64,000 bases of DNA from Ligustrum vulgare (GCA_963555705.1 OY743190.1:19537491-19601490), one strand, 5' to 3'; counted from the stretch's first letter, positions 49,223 to 60,437 are shown. The notes: a model not told the origin generated them from the letters alone. Numbers and translations are program-made.

Positions 49223-50989
49223 TTACTCAAGTCTAGATAAGTGATCGGCTACAAGATTCTCGGTCCCCTTCTGGTCACGAATCTCCAAATCAAAATATTG
49301 GAGAAGAAGAACCCATCTAATTAACCGCGTCTTAGCATCTTTCATTGCCAACAAATAATTGAGGTCCGAGTGGTCGGTATACAAAATCACCTTAGAGCCA
49401 ATAAGATATGACCGAAACTTATCAAAAGCAAAGACCACCGCTAGCATTTCCTTCTCGGTAGTAGCATAATTCAATTGAGAATCGGTCAATGTTCTACTAG
49501 CATAGTAGATGACATGCATGATTTTGTCCTTCCTTTGACCCAACACCGCCCCCAAGGCAAAATCACTTGCATCACACATAAGTTCAAAGGGCAAACTCCA
49601 ATCCGGAGCCACAATAATATGTGCCGTAATGAGTTTCTCTTTAAGAGTGTTAAAAGCTTGGAGACACTCTTTAGAGAAGTCAAATGTGGCACTCTTCTCT
49701 AGCAAAGAACAAAGTGGTTTTGTGATTTTTGAGAAGTCCTTGATGAATCTCCTATAAAATCTCCCATGCCCCAAGAAGCTTCTTATGCCCTTTACCGAGG
49801 ATGGGGGAGGTAATTTTTCGATAACTTGATTTTTTGCCTTATCAACCTCAATCCCCTTACTTGAAATTCGGTGCCCAAGAACTATCCCCTCTCGAACCAT
49901 GAAATTACATTTTTCCCAGTTTAACACTAAATTGGTATACTCACATCTTTTTAGCACCATTCTCAAATTATTCAAACAATCATCAAATGAAGAACGAAAA
50001 ATCGAGAAGTCATCCATAAATACCTCAATAAATTTCTCCACCATGTCGGAAAAGATAACCATCATGCACCGTTGGAAAGTGGCGGGGGCATTGCAAAGAT
50101 CGAAGGGCATCCTCCTATATGCAAAAGTTCCATATGGACATGTGAATGTTGTCTTCTCTTGATTCTCCGGGGCTATAGGAATTTGATTATAGCCCGAATA
50201 CCCATTTAGGAAGCAATAATGAGAGTGACCCGCCAATCGCTCAAGTATTTGATCGATGAATGGAAGGGGAAAATGATCCTTCCTAGTAGAATTGTTGAGC
50301 TTGCAATATTCAATGCAAACTCTCCACCCCGTCACTGGCCTTGTTGGAATAAGATCATTATTTTCATTCTCCACCACGGTAACACCTCCTTTCTTTGGCA
50401 CTACTCGCATTGGGCTCACCCATGCACTATCCGAGATTGGATAGATAATACCCGCATCAAGCCACTTCACCACTTCGGATCTTACCACTTCCTTCACGTT
50501 AGGATTTAACCGACGTTGATGCTCCACCGAAGGTTTGAAATCATCCTCCATAAGAATTTTATGCATGCATAACGAAGGGCAAATACCTCGAATATTCGAG
50601 ATGGTCCATCCAATAGCCTCCTTGTGCTCCCTCAATACCCGAAGCAATTTGTCTTCCTCCACCTCATTCAATAAATTAGAAATAATGACCAAAAGGGTAG
50701 AAGATTCCCCCAAGTAAGCATACCTCAAATGAGAAGGAAGAGACTTTTGTTCTAGAGTAGGTGCTTTCTCGAGAGATGATAGTGGCCGTGAAGAACTCTT
50801 TTTCAACTCCTCAAAGTAGGGGGCTCTCTTGTGTTGATATTGTGGTGACGCCTCCAAGTAGTGAGTCATTTATTCAACTTCACAATCATCATCCTCAATA
50901 GTCAAAGAGTGGGAAATGCAAGACTCCAATGGATCCTTAGAAATCCCACGGTTGAAGGAGTTGACCACTAGATGATCAATTACATCCAC
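49223..50989 (-). pseudogene. Element J reverse transcriptase and RNase H
   Basis: One 548-codon ORF (49223-50869) covers RT and RNase H; the same frame continues upstream through a TAA at about 50872. RT motifs are [80 protein letters not shown] and the catalytic FMDD (50009-50020), an Athila-type substitute for YVDD. RNase H has [37 protein letters not shown] and AKTRLIRW, ending DHLSRLE. It would copy element RNA into DNA in the particle. The catalytic residues appear present, so inactivation comes from stops elsewhere. CIEYCKL for the usual CIDYRKL is a damaged substrate-binding motif. Confidence 0.9.
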
Positions 50990-51910
50990 TCAAAAATATG
51001 AATTGGACTCCGAGAGGTATTTAATGGCCTTCAGCACATTGAAGGTGACTTGCTCATCTTCCACCCTCAATATCAATTGCCTCTCTTGCACATCAATAAG
51101 AGCCCTCCCGGTTGCTAAGAATTGCCTTCCCAATATGATTGGAATGTCATGATCTTCCTCCATGTCTAGAATAATGAAATTCCCGGGAAAGATGAATTTA
51201 TCCACCTTCACAAGAACATCCTCAATGATCCCCCAAGGATATTTGATGGACCTATCTGCCAATTGTAAAGACACGGTGGTTGCTTTAGCTTCCCCAAATT
51301 TCAATTTCCTGAAAATGGACAAATGCATCAAATTAATGCTAGCACCAAGATCACATAAAGCTTTACTAAAATTAACATCAACAATAGTGCATGAAATAGT
51401 AAAACTCCCTGGATCTTTAATTTTTGGAGAAAGCTTATTTTGAATGATTACACTACATTCCTCAGTTAGCATCACCGTCTCATACTCTTCAAGTCTTCTT
51501 TTGTTGGATTGAATATCCTTCATGAACTTGGCATAACTTAGAATTTGAGCCAAAGCATCGACAAAAGGAATGTTGATGTGTAGCTTCTTGAACACTTCCA
51601 AAAACTTGCCAAATTGACTATCAAGTTTTTGCTTATGCAACCTTTGAGGAAAAGGGATAGGAGGCACATAAGCCTTGATCGATGTTGGAGCCTTTGATGT
51701 TGATGATTCCAACTCACTTTCCTTTGGCACTTCAAATATTTTTTCGGATGCTTGACTAGGCTCATTTTCTTCAATGGGAGCCTTGTTTGATTGAGTTGTT
51801 GATTGTGGGGCCGTGATCTCGGGCAATTGTACTTCACTCCTTGTTGTAATAGCTTGGACATTCTCACTAGGATTTGTCTCGGTGTTGCTAGGAAAAGTTC
51901 CTTGTTGCCT
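50990..51910 (-). pseudogene. Element J gag-pol linker and retropepsin-like protease
   Basis: The 278-codon ORF has a linker rich in Ser, Glu and Pro, then PPIPFPQRLHKQKLDSQ, FLEVFKKLHINIPFVDALAQ, TEECSVIIQNKLSPK and the protease core CDLGASINLMHLS (catalytic Asp at about 51350). FIFPGNFIILDMEED and IPIILGRQFLATGRALIDVQ follow. Retropepsins of this family cut the polyprotein as homodimers. A TGA ends it at 50990, in the same frame as the RT ORF. The upstream reading to gag runs through two adjacent stops at about 51911-51916. Confidence 0.87.
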
Positions 51911-51913
51911 TTA

Positions 51914-53263
51914 CTAGAGGAGTTTAGCTATTTGGCCCACTTGCTTCTCCAAATTCTTCAAAGAGGTATCATTGCGTTCTTGATATTGCAATTGATGATT
52001 TGCTAGCTTGGTGATAGCCTCTTCCCATCCCTCTTTCTTTTCCTGTGGCTTTGGATTCAAAATATTTTGATTGTTGCCATAAGATAGATTAGGATGATTT
52101 CTCCAACCGGGATTGTATGTGGGAGCATATGGATTGAACCCTTGGTGTTGCAAATTTTGTGCATAAGCAACTTGCTCGGTAGATGAAGAACCACTTGCCA
52201 CCAATGGACACATAGAGCTTTGATGGTTAGCCCCACATATATCACACACCGGAGGGACTCGAACCATGTTGATTGGCTGAGAGGTTGAAATAGATAACCC
52301 TTCCACTTTCTTGGCTAAGGAATCAATCTTTGACAAGACAAGTGCATAATCATCACCCCCAAGTGCACCACTAGAACTCCTCGGTGCACTTATAACTGGA
52401 AACATTGCACTTTGTTCACTCATGATCTCAAACAAGTCATAAGCCTCCCGAATGATCTTTGTTTTGATGGACCCATTAGAAGATGAATCCACATTTGAAC
52501 GGCAAGGAGGAGTTAACCCGGCATAGAAGTGGTTGACTTGTTGCCCCAATGTAATCCCATGATTCGAGCACTTCCTAAGCATATCCTTGAATCTCTCCCA
52601 AGTTTCATGAAAGCTCTCCATCTCGAATTGTTGAAATGTAGTAATATCAGGCTTGAGTTTAGCAACTCTAGATGGTGGGAAAAATTTTGTAGTGAATCTT
52701 TGGACAAACTCTACCCAAGTAGTGATGCTCCCCGGAGGCAAAGTATCAAGCCATTCTCTTTCTTTGTCTTTCAAAGTGTGTACAAATAATCGCATCCGGA
52801 TTGCCTCCACATTCACACCCTCATAGTTGAAGTTGCTACAAATCTCTAGGAAAAGTACCACATGTGCATGTGGATTTTCATCGGTCCTCCCATAGAATGA
52901 GATAGTGTTGGAGAATAAATTGATGACATCCGGCCGGAGTTGAAAATTTGGATGATTGTAGGAGGGATAGACAATGCTTGATTGATTCTCGACAATAGGA
53001 GGATTCATGAAGTCTCCAAAAAGCATGGCTTCTTCATTAACAACGGGCTCTTGAACTCTAGCCGCTTGAGGGTCAAAACCGCGTGGGATTCCACCCCTTG
53101 GAGGAATTGTAGCTGGAGCATTAAGCTCGATTTTAACTCTTTCTCCTTCCATCCCAGTAAGAAGTTGTCTCCTAGCTTCCCGTTGTTCCCTTAACCTACG
53201 TCAAAAAGTTCCCTCGATATCCGGATCTATTTCAACTAGATCAAGACTTCTACTTTGATGCAT
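51914..53263 (-). pseudogene. Element J gag, one internal stop
   Basis: The start at 53263 (MHQSRSLDLVEIDPD) is chosen by homology with D and E. A single TGA at 53201-53203 replaces an Arg codon; from there 412 codons stay open (53152-51914). Domains are an Arg-rich N-terminus, FQLRPDVINLF, the capsid MRLFVHTLKDKEREWLDTLPPGS and WVEFVQRFTTKFFPPSR, HGITLGQQVNHFYAGL, one CCHC zinc knuckle CDICGANHQSSMC (52206-52247), then TYNPGWRNHPNLSYGNNQ and a helical C-terminus (KNLEKQVGQIAKLL). A longer ORF in the same frame is the polyprotein. With one stop it is nearly intact. Confidence 0.9.
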
Positions 53264-53402
53264 GCTCAATTAACAACCTAGAACAACACAAGAAATTAGA
53301 AGATTTCTTACACAAAACAAAACAAAACAAAATTTGTACAAGAAATAAAAGTAACTAATAGTCAAAACTAATATCAACTAAAATGTAATTTAAATAGAAA
53401 CA

Positions 53403-53421
53403 ATCCGTGGCAATGGCGCCA
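53403..53421 (-). other. Primer-binding site of element J (tRNA-Asp type)
   Basis: The minus strand reads TGGCGCCATTGCCACGGA after the LTR end GCGAACA and an AGTTTT spacer. It is two changes from the Athila consensus. Confidence 0.85.
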
Positions 53422-53427
53422 AAAACT

Positions 53428-55642
53428 TGTTCGCTAGAAACACACTGCAAGTGCACGTATCGCTTACAAGTAATAGTGGACTAAATGAGTCCGGTTTATC
53501 GATCCTACAAGGATTGTCTATTTCAACTACACTCTAGTTTAATCATTTTAACAAGAAACATACACAATAAAGTTTGGATTGGGAATGTTCTCGTACTAGA
53601 ATTAAAATCGCAATTGTAAATAAATAACTAGAAAAATGGTGATGACTTGATGATAAAGGAGTGTTGGGATTCTTGATTTCACTTGACCATTACCTAATGA
53701 ATTCTCAACAAGCAAATAGAAATGCAATTTATTAATCATGTTAGACCCGATTTTCCAAGCTTAGTCAATTACCTCTCTCGAGTGAAATCAACCCTAATTA
53801 GTAGAATTAACCTACTATATCTCTATGTTGATTAAAAATACACAAATTGCATTAAACATTTGTGAAAATAACTCAATGGATCATCTAGGGTTTTAAGTAT
53901 ATCTCTATCCTAAACAAGAACCTAGAGCAAATATTGTATTGATCTAAAATACACAACAATTTCTCAATAATTGCACATCCCATGAATTCCAAGCATAAAT
54001 GTGGCCACAATAAATGCAAGTCAATAAATATAACAATAAATGCACAAGATAATAAATAGCCTAAATTCTTAATACAAGCATTAAAATCAACTAAGCTAAG
54101 TCAAGCTTCATCAATCATCCCAAGCTTCATCAACTAAGCTAAGTCAAACTTCATCAATCATCACAAAATAGTTTAGCCCATGATGAAATAACAATAAAAT
54201 TCAAGAATTAAATACACAATTTCAACAATGAATTAAAGTAAATAGAGAAATATAAGGATTAAGCAATAACTACTTCCCTTAACAAATGGTTCTTGCTTCA
54301 AAATATCAATATTCTTCCACAATGGCATGGGTATTTCTCCCCTCAATCAACATTCATCAACTATACTAACTAATTACAAGAGAAAATGACAAGAGATTAG
54401 CAAGAAAATGAAGAACAAAATGAGAGAAAATGAGTTTTTGGATAAAAAATGGAGTTCCCCCCTTAAACCCTAGCCAAAATTGCCCTAAAAACACCCAATT
54501 TCTCGTAGATCCGCGTCCTACAGCGTTTGGGCCGAACCGGGTCGGCCAGAAATAATTTTCAAAATTATGACCACGCGATCGGGTGGCTGAATGCCTCGCA
54601 ATCGCGTGGTTGAGCTGATAACTCTCGGGTTGGATTTTTGGCCTGATTCGCGAACGCGGCCTGTTAGAGTTACGCGATCGCTTGGTTCACCTGGGAGCGA
54701 TTTTGCAGTTCCGTTATGGATGGCATGGGGCAGGTCGGGGCCGCCCTGCCCCGCCCCGCACCGCACCGTGACCCGCGAAGTCGCGGGGCGGGGCGGGGCG
54801 GGGCGACCTCCCGCCCCGCTAAGGACCCTTTTTTTTTTTTTTTAAATAAATAAATTGGTAATGAAATTTTACGTGAAAAATTTAGGCATTAAACTAGTTA
54901 GAGTTTTTATGTTTGAACTTTAAAAATAATATGTATATACTTGAAGAAAAAAATCAATAAACAGTATAATGGTATAGTGGTTGTATATTCTCATATCCCT
55001 AAATTCCACCAATGTTCAATTCTTCTGGACTTCATCAAATTTATTTTAGTTTCTCATTTCATTATTTTTAAAAAAAAAAAAATTACCGGGTCACGGGGCG
55101 GGGCGGGTCCGCCCCGAAACCCGGCGCGGGGCGGAAAACCCGCCCCGCGGACCCGGCGGGGCGGGTAATTTTCGGGGCGGGTCAATTCGGGTCCTCCGGG
55201 TTTCGGGTCCTTCAGGTTTTTTGGCATCCCTAAGTTCCGTCCTTCAATGATTTGCAGTTGGGGTCCTACAACTTTCAATGTAGATCAACTTGGTCCCCAA
55301 AGTTTCCGATTTCTTTCAATTGAGCCCTTTCAAAAGTGCATATGAGTCCGTCAACTTTGAAAACTCTCAATTTAGTCCTTCGATCAATTGCACATGCGAT
55401 CAACAACTTTTCGAAAGTGACAATTTGGTCCCTAAACTTTGACTCATTGAAGGATTTGACTCATTTCTCCTCAATTTCTTCAATTATTCATCTATTTATC
55501 TCCTTTCTTGTGTTTTCTCCATGTAGTTGAATGTTGAACCTATTTAATCACAAAATGTGAAAAATTAAATAGATATTTATTCAAATTACTCAAAAAGTAT
55601 CACCAAAAATATATGAAATATGCATGTAGAATGCACTCAACA
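53428..55642 (-). repeat. 5' LTR of element J
   Basis: On the plus strand it runs TGTTCGCTAGAAACACACTGC to TGCACTCAACA. It is 2215 bp, of which 526 are the hAT MITE and its duplicated target, so the native LTR is about 1689 bp, the same length as the LTRs of F. The start and the TATCG(A/T)(A/T)CC(T/C)AC(A/G)AGGATTG block match those of F, and the last 200 bp match 45849-46049. Confidence 0.88.
54715..55232. mobile_element. GC-rich hAT-type MITE in the LTR of J
   Basis: It is flanked by a perfect 8-bp duplication AGTTCCGT (54707-54714 and 55233-55240). The ends are TATGGATGGCATGGGG and, inwards from the right, TAGGGATGCCAAAAAA, a plant hAT-type terminus. Within 518 bp, two blocks of GGGGCGGGGCGGG type and their complement flank an A+T-rich centre, so the whole can fold as a long imperfect hairpin. 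It has no coding capacity; ORFs across it are low-complexity artefacts. It looks like an isochore shift but is a single insertion. Confidence 0.9.
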
Positions 55643-56227
55643 TCGTGCTTGAAAAACAAGTAATTCTCATAACAAAATAATATATGCTAAACTTATAATC
55701 CAAATGAAACACAATAATATATGCTAAACTTATAATCCAAATAATCATTTATGCGCACTTTTGAAAGTGTAAATTTGTAAATAAGAGTCTACCTTATTTA
55801 TTGCGTATTGAGCAAAACAGGATAAAACTTTCTAGTATTCTCGCGCCTCGTCTAGTCCTATAAAAATAAATATATAATTAAAATCAAATTTTGGAATAGT
55901 AAATTCTAGAATGATGAATTTGTGTAAAATAAGGTTTTAAAAAGGATTTAGGGACTAAATTTTAAAATTTGGAAGAATCAGGGAATGGTTCACGTAAATA
56001 ATGAACTTTGGGACTGATTCATAGTTTTTCAAAAATTGTAGGGATGAGATTGAACTTTTTTTTTTTGTTTTTATTTAAAAGGTGAGGGATTGAAGTAAAT
56101 GATTTTGAAACTAAAGGGCTGACTAAAAGATAATTTAAAATAAAACGACTGAAATCAAGCTTTTAAAAGAACTGGGGGGTAAAAGGGAAAATTTTGGAAA
56201 AACAAACACTATAATATACAAAATTCA

Positions 56228-56228
<1 letters not shown>

Positions 56229-56289
<61 letters not shown>
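56229..56289. repeat. (CT)n microsatellite in the 3' LTR of B
   Basis: About 60 bp of CT repeat, against about 26 bp at 61511-61536 in the 5' LTR. It sits just upstream of the sequence AACAGAGAGACGATCGGGAGAG. Confidence 0.9.
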
Positions 56290-56292
<3 letters not shown>

Positions 56293-57561
56293 AAAACAGA
56301 GAGACGATCGGGAGAGAAAAAATGGGCGATCAGCCCCTCTCCAACCCGAGGCTTCCGGGCACCAAACGCTGTCGTTCGGCCGGCGGTGACTAGGTCGGTA
56401 AATGGTGGGGATTTTGGAGCGGATTTGATGCGGAACCGAGATTAAATCAAGGCTCGATTTAGATGATTTTCATTTGAGAATCCAATCGAACTAATTGAGG
56501 TTCGAGGTAAGTATATGGTTTAGTTTTTTTATTATTATTTTGTGGCTGATTTGGGGGAAGATGATGTGGGATGGGAATTGGGCAGTAGCGATGCAGTCGT
56601 GGTGTGCGAGGGGTGGAGCGGTTGGAGTTGGTGGTGATGGTTATGGAGGTGACATTGGTCGTGGGTATGATGTCGACTGGTTTGATGTTTAATTGGTTTG
56701 GCTGTGGCCGCTAATTTTGGGACCGTGGTGGCTGTGAAATTGGGTTCGGCTCATGGTGGTTGAGGCCTGCGGTGATATGGTTGATGCTCGGGCTTCTGAT
56801 GGTCTGATTTTCGGTTCGGCTATGGTGGTTGTGATGGGTTTTGAATGTTTGAATCTAAATTTACGTGCGCGAAGTTGGAAATTCGTATATTGTAGTTGTC
56901 GTTCTAGGCTTGGGAGTGCAATGAAGATGCTGACCATGTGAGTATGTGTGGTGGTCGTGAAAGTCAAATTGTGCAGATTGTGGAGTTCGAAAATTGGCTT
57001 CACTTGAGATGCAATGTGGGTGTCGAGTGCTTACCCAGAGAATATGCGATGGTTCAGTGGGGGTTGTGAAAGACTGAGAGTGGGGAAATATACATTGGTT
57101 GATGATTTATCTTTTAGGTTAGGGTAAATCTTTGATTAGGGAAAAATTGTGTGAATTATGGAAGTGAGTATCGATTGTGGAAGGAAATACTTGGGAAAGA
57201 AGGAGCAGTTGAATTGGTTGGGCCAAGAAATTTATTAATTGGCTTGAATGATGGATAATACCACTTGGGCTTAAGAAGTTGGATTGGGTTAACATAGTTT
57301 GGATCTAAAAATAAATTTGAATTTAACTTATTGAAAATTGGACTTTAAAAATAAAATAAAAAAAAGGACTTGGGACATCATTAAATAAAATTGGAATTGG
57401 ACTAAGATTAAATTTAACTTCACTTCATTGGCAAGACGCCCACGTGTTTAAAATAAATAAATAAATGAGCAAAATCGTAGCGACACGATTTTAAAATAAA
57501 ATATTTATTTAAATAAGTCATGAAAAAAATCTCGGTCACTACAACCCTACCCCCTTAAAAT

Positions 57562-57579
57562 AATTTCGTCCTCGAAATT
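57562..57579 (-). promoter_or_regulatory. Palindromic hairpin beside an internal polypurine-like tract in B
   Basis: In element sense AATTTCG-AGGA-CGAAATT is a 7-bp perfect stem with an AGGA loop, followed by TATTTTAAGGGGGTAGGGT and then TGTAGTGACCGAG. The same palindrome is at about 30612-30629 in the related solo LTR. It corresponds to the hairpins before the PPT in A, D, F and J. Confidence 0.5.
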
Positions 57580-57892
57580 TTTAACTTTCTTAATCTAAAA
57601 TATCTGGATAATTGACCAAAATCTCTTCTTTCTTTTTCTCTCGTAGCTTTATCACTACCATGTCTATCCCCATTGGACTTTAAAAATGAATAATTAAATT
57701 GGAACAAATTTAAAATCAAAATTTGGACTTTAAGGTTTAAACGAATTTAAATTTCTTTCTTAAAATCTTAAAATAACAATATGACTAGACGAGAGTGCTA
57801 GTTTTGAAAATAATGACCATTAAGGTTGGAGAGTCGTAGCGACAAGTTTGGTAAAACTAACTTTCAAATTTGAAAATTTCTCGGTCGCTACA

Positions 57893-58300
57893 ACCTTCCA
57901 AACTTAAATTAATTTCGTCCTCAAAGTTTAACTCATTTTTCTGGGAGGTCTGGGTATTTGGCAGGAATATCTTCTTCCTTTTCCTAGGTGACCTCAACTT
58001 TACTATGGCTATCCCATTGGACTTTGACTAAAGGAACTTTTCGATTTCTAAGGCCATGGACTTTTTTTCCTAACATCATAATTAGTCATCTCAATTACGT
58101 GTAAATCTACTCCTAAGACTAAACCATCGAAATCTATCAGTATTGTTCTAGCTATTATATCAATATCAATCGTTTCTCCGGATGGCATACTAATCTCGAA
58201 AATATTACTAGTTCCGAACTAGCTAGGCATGCTTCAGATAATACGTTGCATCAAAGTTTGTTATGAAATTATGAGGATGCTGATAGCATACCTGCGCTCG
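57893..58300 (-). pseudogene. Element B protease fused to chromodomain, pol deleted
   Basis: Reading the minus strand from 58300: the protease middle (SMPSGETIDIDIIARTILIDFDGLVLGVDL and HVIEMTNYDV, read as separate stretches) ends where RT should follow with ILGMDWL. Instead, at about 58055-58083, the sequence continues LRNRKVPLVKVQWDSHSKVE and EEDIPAKYPDLPEK, a chromodomain C-terminal segment, then a stop and the polypurine tract. About 3 kb of RT, RNase H and integrase are missing. One TAG (for Trp in VTWEKE) lies in the chromodomain. Confidence 0.75.
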
Positions 58301-59290
58301 CATCAGAATCTCGATTGGCATCCTCTTGGGTCATAGAGAATACCCTAACCTTTCCCATCTTCTCATTGTTCCTAGCTGACTCAGAGCAACAATCCTTTGC
58401 CATGTGACCCACTTCCCGCATTTGTAGCAAACACCCTTACCCCATAGGCACTCCCCGTGATGGGGCTTCTAACACATAGGGCATAAGGGAGTAAAACTTG
58501 ACGTCTGTCCTCCATTAGGCTTATTGTTAGGTTTCTTGTTAGGCACGTTGCTCCTGTTCGTGTTCTGATCTTGATTGTGGTTTTGCCATTTCCTTTTACC
58601 CTGCTCATTCTCGGAACCCTATCCTCCATCCTTTACACTGGCATAAGCCACTGCCTGAGCTTTCCTTACAACCTTCCGATAGGTAGGCAACTCATGCGAA
58701 CTAACAATTTATCTGATCTCCGAGCATAGGCCTCTCTCAAATCGACGAGCCTTTTTAGCCTCAGTCTCCACCAGATGTGGAGCATATTGTGATAGTTCCT
58801 CGAACTTTCTCTCGTAATATGTTATGTCCATCTCTCCTTGAGTCAAACGCAGAAACTTAGTCTCCTTATGGTCTGGAAGGGCTTGTGGAAAGAATTTGTC
58901 TTTGATCTCAGCTTTAAATTCATCCCAAGTTAAAGCTATCTGTTCTTCTTCAGTTCTAGTTCACGATGATGACTCCCACCAAAAGTCGGCCCTTCCGACC
59001 AACATGAACTCAGTACATAAAATCTTCTTATCCTCAGGGCAAGATATGTACCTGAAGATTTTCTCGATAGCTTGTAGCCATTCTTCAACAGCTAGCGGAC
59101 CAATTCCACCATCAAATGTGGGTGGGCAGTACCTTCTAAATTGTTCTATTACCGGCACTGTAGAACCTACTGGAGCCTACCTCAAACCTTGTACTGCCTG
59201 GAGTAGATCTCTAATAACTGTGGACTGGGCTGTGGGGCCTTGTGCTGGGGTAGCTTGATCCGCTGCACTTCTGCTTCCGCGCCTCGACAT
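58300..59290 (-). pseudogene. Element B gag, degenerate
   Basis: The start is at 59290 (MSRRGSRSAADQ), with one in-frame TAG at 59177-59179. It continues as VIEQFRRYCPPTFDGGIG, EEWLQAIEKIFRYISC and EFMLVGRADFWWE in the capsid domain. After shifts it goes on through IALTWDEFKAEIKDKFFPQA-like sequence to zinc knuckles at about 58385-58490: CPMC--PHHGECLWGKG and CYKCGK-VTWQ, two CCHC-like boxes. An Asn/Gly/Lys-rich linker lies just upstream. The structural protein of chromoviruses; inactive here. Confidence 0.8.
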
Positions 59291-59532
59291 TTCCTTAAAA
59301 AGAGGAACAAAATATATACAATTTCTTGATTATTTATTTATTTATTTTATTTATTACAAAAATATAAAATAAACATCATGAGAATGTACTCAAATAAAAA
59401 AAAATATCCTTATTAAAATAATCTCTTTATTAATAACTCAAAGTCCTTCAAGTGAAGATACAAAATAGGAGGGCATGAAATGCTACATAGTTTAAGATAA
59501 TTAAGGTCTATTCTACTTCTAGCTCTAGTGGT

Positions 59533-60057
59533 CTAATGGGTAACACAGGACTCGACATCCGAGTTTTCCCCTAGTACTTCCTCAGCATCTTCGTCTGGTT
59601 CCTCCTCGGGTTCTTCTTCCAGATCTTCTTTAGGTTCTTCTTCAGGGTCCTCCTCGGGATCTCTTTTGGGCACCAACTCAGCTCCTTTCCCAGGTTCGGG
59701 CTTGGGAGCTGGCGTCTCATCTGGAGAGAACCTAAAAAGGTCCTTGCGGTACATAGGCCACTATGCCACAAGTCTCTCACAGAGCGAGTGGTAGATGAGA
59801 TCCACGTTAATGGAAGTGTTCATGTCCATGTATATCAAGCGAGCTATGTCTAGTGTATTATCTGGAAAGGACAAGATCAAATGATTGATTGACTGGAAGT
59901 CGTTGGTCAGGTAGCCATGTTGTATTGCTAGATTACTTAAGTAGCTCTCTTGCCCAATATGCTGGTTGATATTCCATTCCGGCCTAAGTTTAAAATTGTC
60001 ATAATCCCTAGCGACTATTTCAGCGTAACTAGATACGTTCTTGGAACTTGATGCCAT
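59533..60057 (-). pseudogene. Leader ORF of element B, unknown acidic protein
   Basis: Between the primer site and gag the minus strand has a reading frame of about 174 codons, interrupted by a single TAG at 59761-59763. The start at 60057 is MASSSKNVSSYAEIVARDYD. The first 98 codons are of mixed composition and look globular (FKLRPEWNINQHIGQ, HLILSFPDNTLDIARL, MDMNTSINVDLIYHSLCE). The rest, after KDLFRFSPDETPAPKPEP, is a highly acidic Glu/Asp/Pro tail of repeated EEDPEEEPKED type. I do not recognise the family; it is not gag, protease or a zinc knuckle. A has no counterpart visible. Confidence 0.6.
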
Positions 60058-60166
60058 GTCTTAAAATCAATTATGCAAAGTCCAATTAGGGATAAGTTCT
60101 TTAATCTCTCTTAGTTAAATTACGAGGACGTAAAATAAAATCTGTAATTTATTTCAATTTATGCTC

Positions 60167-60171
<5 letters not shown>

Positions 60172-60210
<39 letters not shown>
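60172..60210. repeat. Poly-T run
   Basis: A T homopolymer of almost 40 bp lies in the leader of B, between the leader ORF and the primer site. Confidence 0.9.
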
Positions 60211-60211
<1 letters not shown>

Positions 60212-60345
60212 TGGTTGATCACAAGATCTTTCTTCTCATAAAATAATCTCATGTATCCAAAATAATTTATCATTTCTAAATATACTTTCTTTACCTCGGA
60301 GTTGGCGAAGCGGGCGATGGCAGTGGCAAAAGTCGTCAAAACATT

Positions 60346-60371
60346 CATTATTATTATTATTATTATTATTT
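60346..60371. repeat. (ATT)n microsatellite
   Basis: About nine ATT units lie in the leader of B, beside the poly-T run. Confidence 0.9.
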
Positions 60372-60423
60372 TAGAAAAGTCTCTTTTAAAAAAACATTTG
60401 CAAGTCTACAAAAACGTAGACTC

Positions 60424-60435
60424 GCTCTGATACCA
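60424..60435 (-). other. Primer-binding site of element B (tRNA-iMet)
   Basis: The minus strand reads TGGTATCAGAGC, a perfect complement to the initiator tRNA-Met 3' end, two bases inside the 5' LTR end CGGATCGTTACA. Confidence 0.9.
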
Positions 60436-60437
60436 TT

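Larger units (their letters stand above)
45849..55642 (-). mobile_element. Element J: Athila-like Ty3/gypsy retrotransposon, nearly full length
   Basis: The minus strand carries a 5' LTR (53428-55642), a tRNA-Asp primer site, gag, protease, RT, RNase H and integrase in one long damaged reading, a noncoding 3' region, a polypurine tract AAGTTTGGGGG and a 201-bp fragment of the 3' LTR. The right LTR borders LTR sequence of B; the left one borders LTR sequence of A. Domain order and the LNWEKC, FMDD, QRRLNPN and [17 protein letters not shown] motifs are Athila-type. It is the best preserved element here, with about half a dozen stops and few frameshifts. Confidence 0.88.
55643..57892 (-). repeat. 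3' LTR of element B, truncated by the insertion of J
   Basis: It aligns with 60961-62550 from GTGCTTGAAAAACAAG onward and ends CTCGGTCGCTACA at 57892, followed by a polypurine-like tract. Inside, CTCGGTCACTACA at 57543 is followed by ACCCTACCCCC and AATTTCGTCCTCGAAATT, a second complete LTR-start plus polypurine-tract unit. ORFs of 60-104 codons in the homologous G+C-richer section of both LTRs (56495-57003 and 61940-62202) are coincidental. Confidence 0.82.

Noticed and set aside
54518..55278. Gly/Arg/Pro-rich ORFs on both strands in a GC-rich island, considered as foreign or bacterial DNA
   Set aside because: The island is a hAT-type MITE with an exact 8-bp target duplication; the ORFs are simple GGGGCGGGG translations.
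56689..57003. Pair of ORFs repeated at 61940-62202, considered as a duplicated gene
   Set aside because: Both lie in homologous positions of the two LTRs of B; the conservation is that of the LTR, and the longer frame is not kept at full length in both copies.
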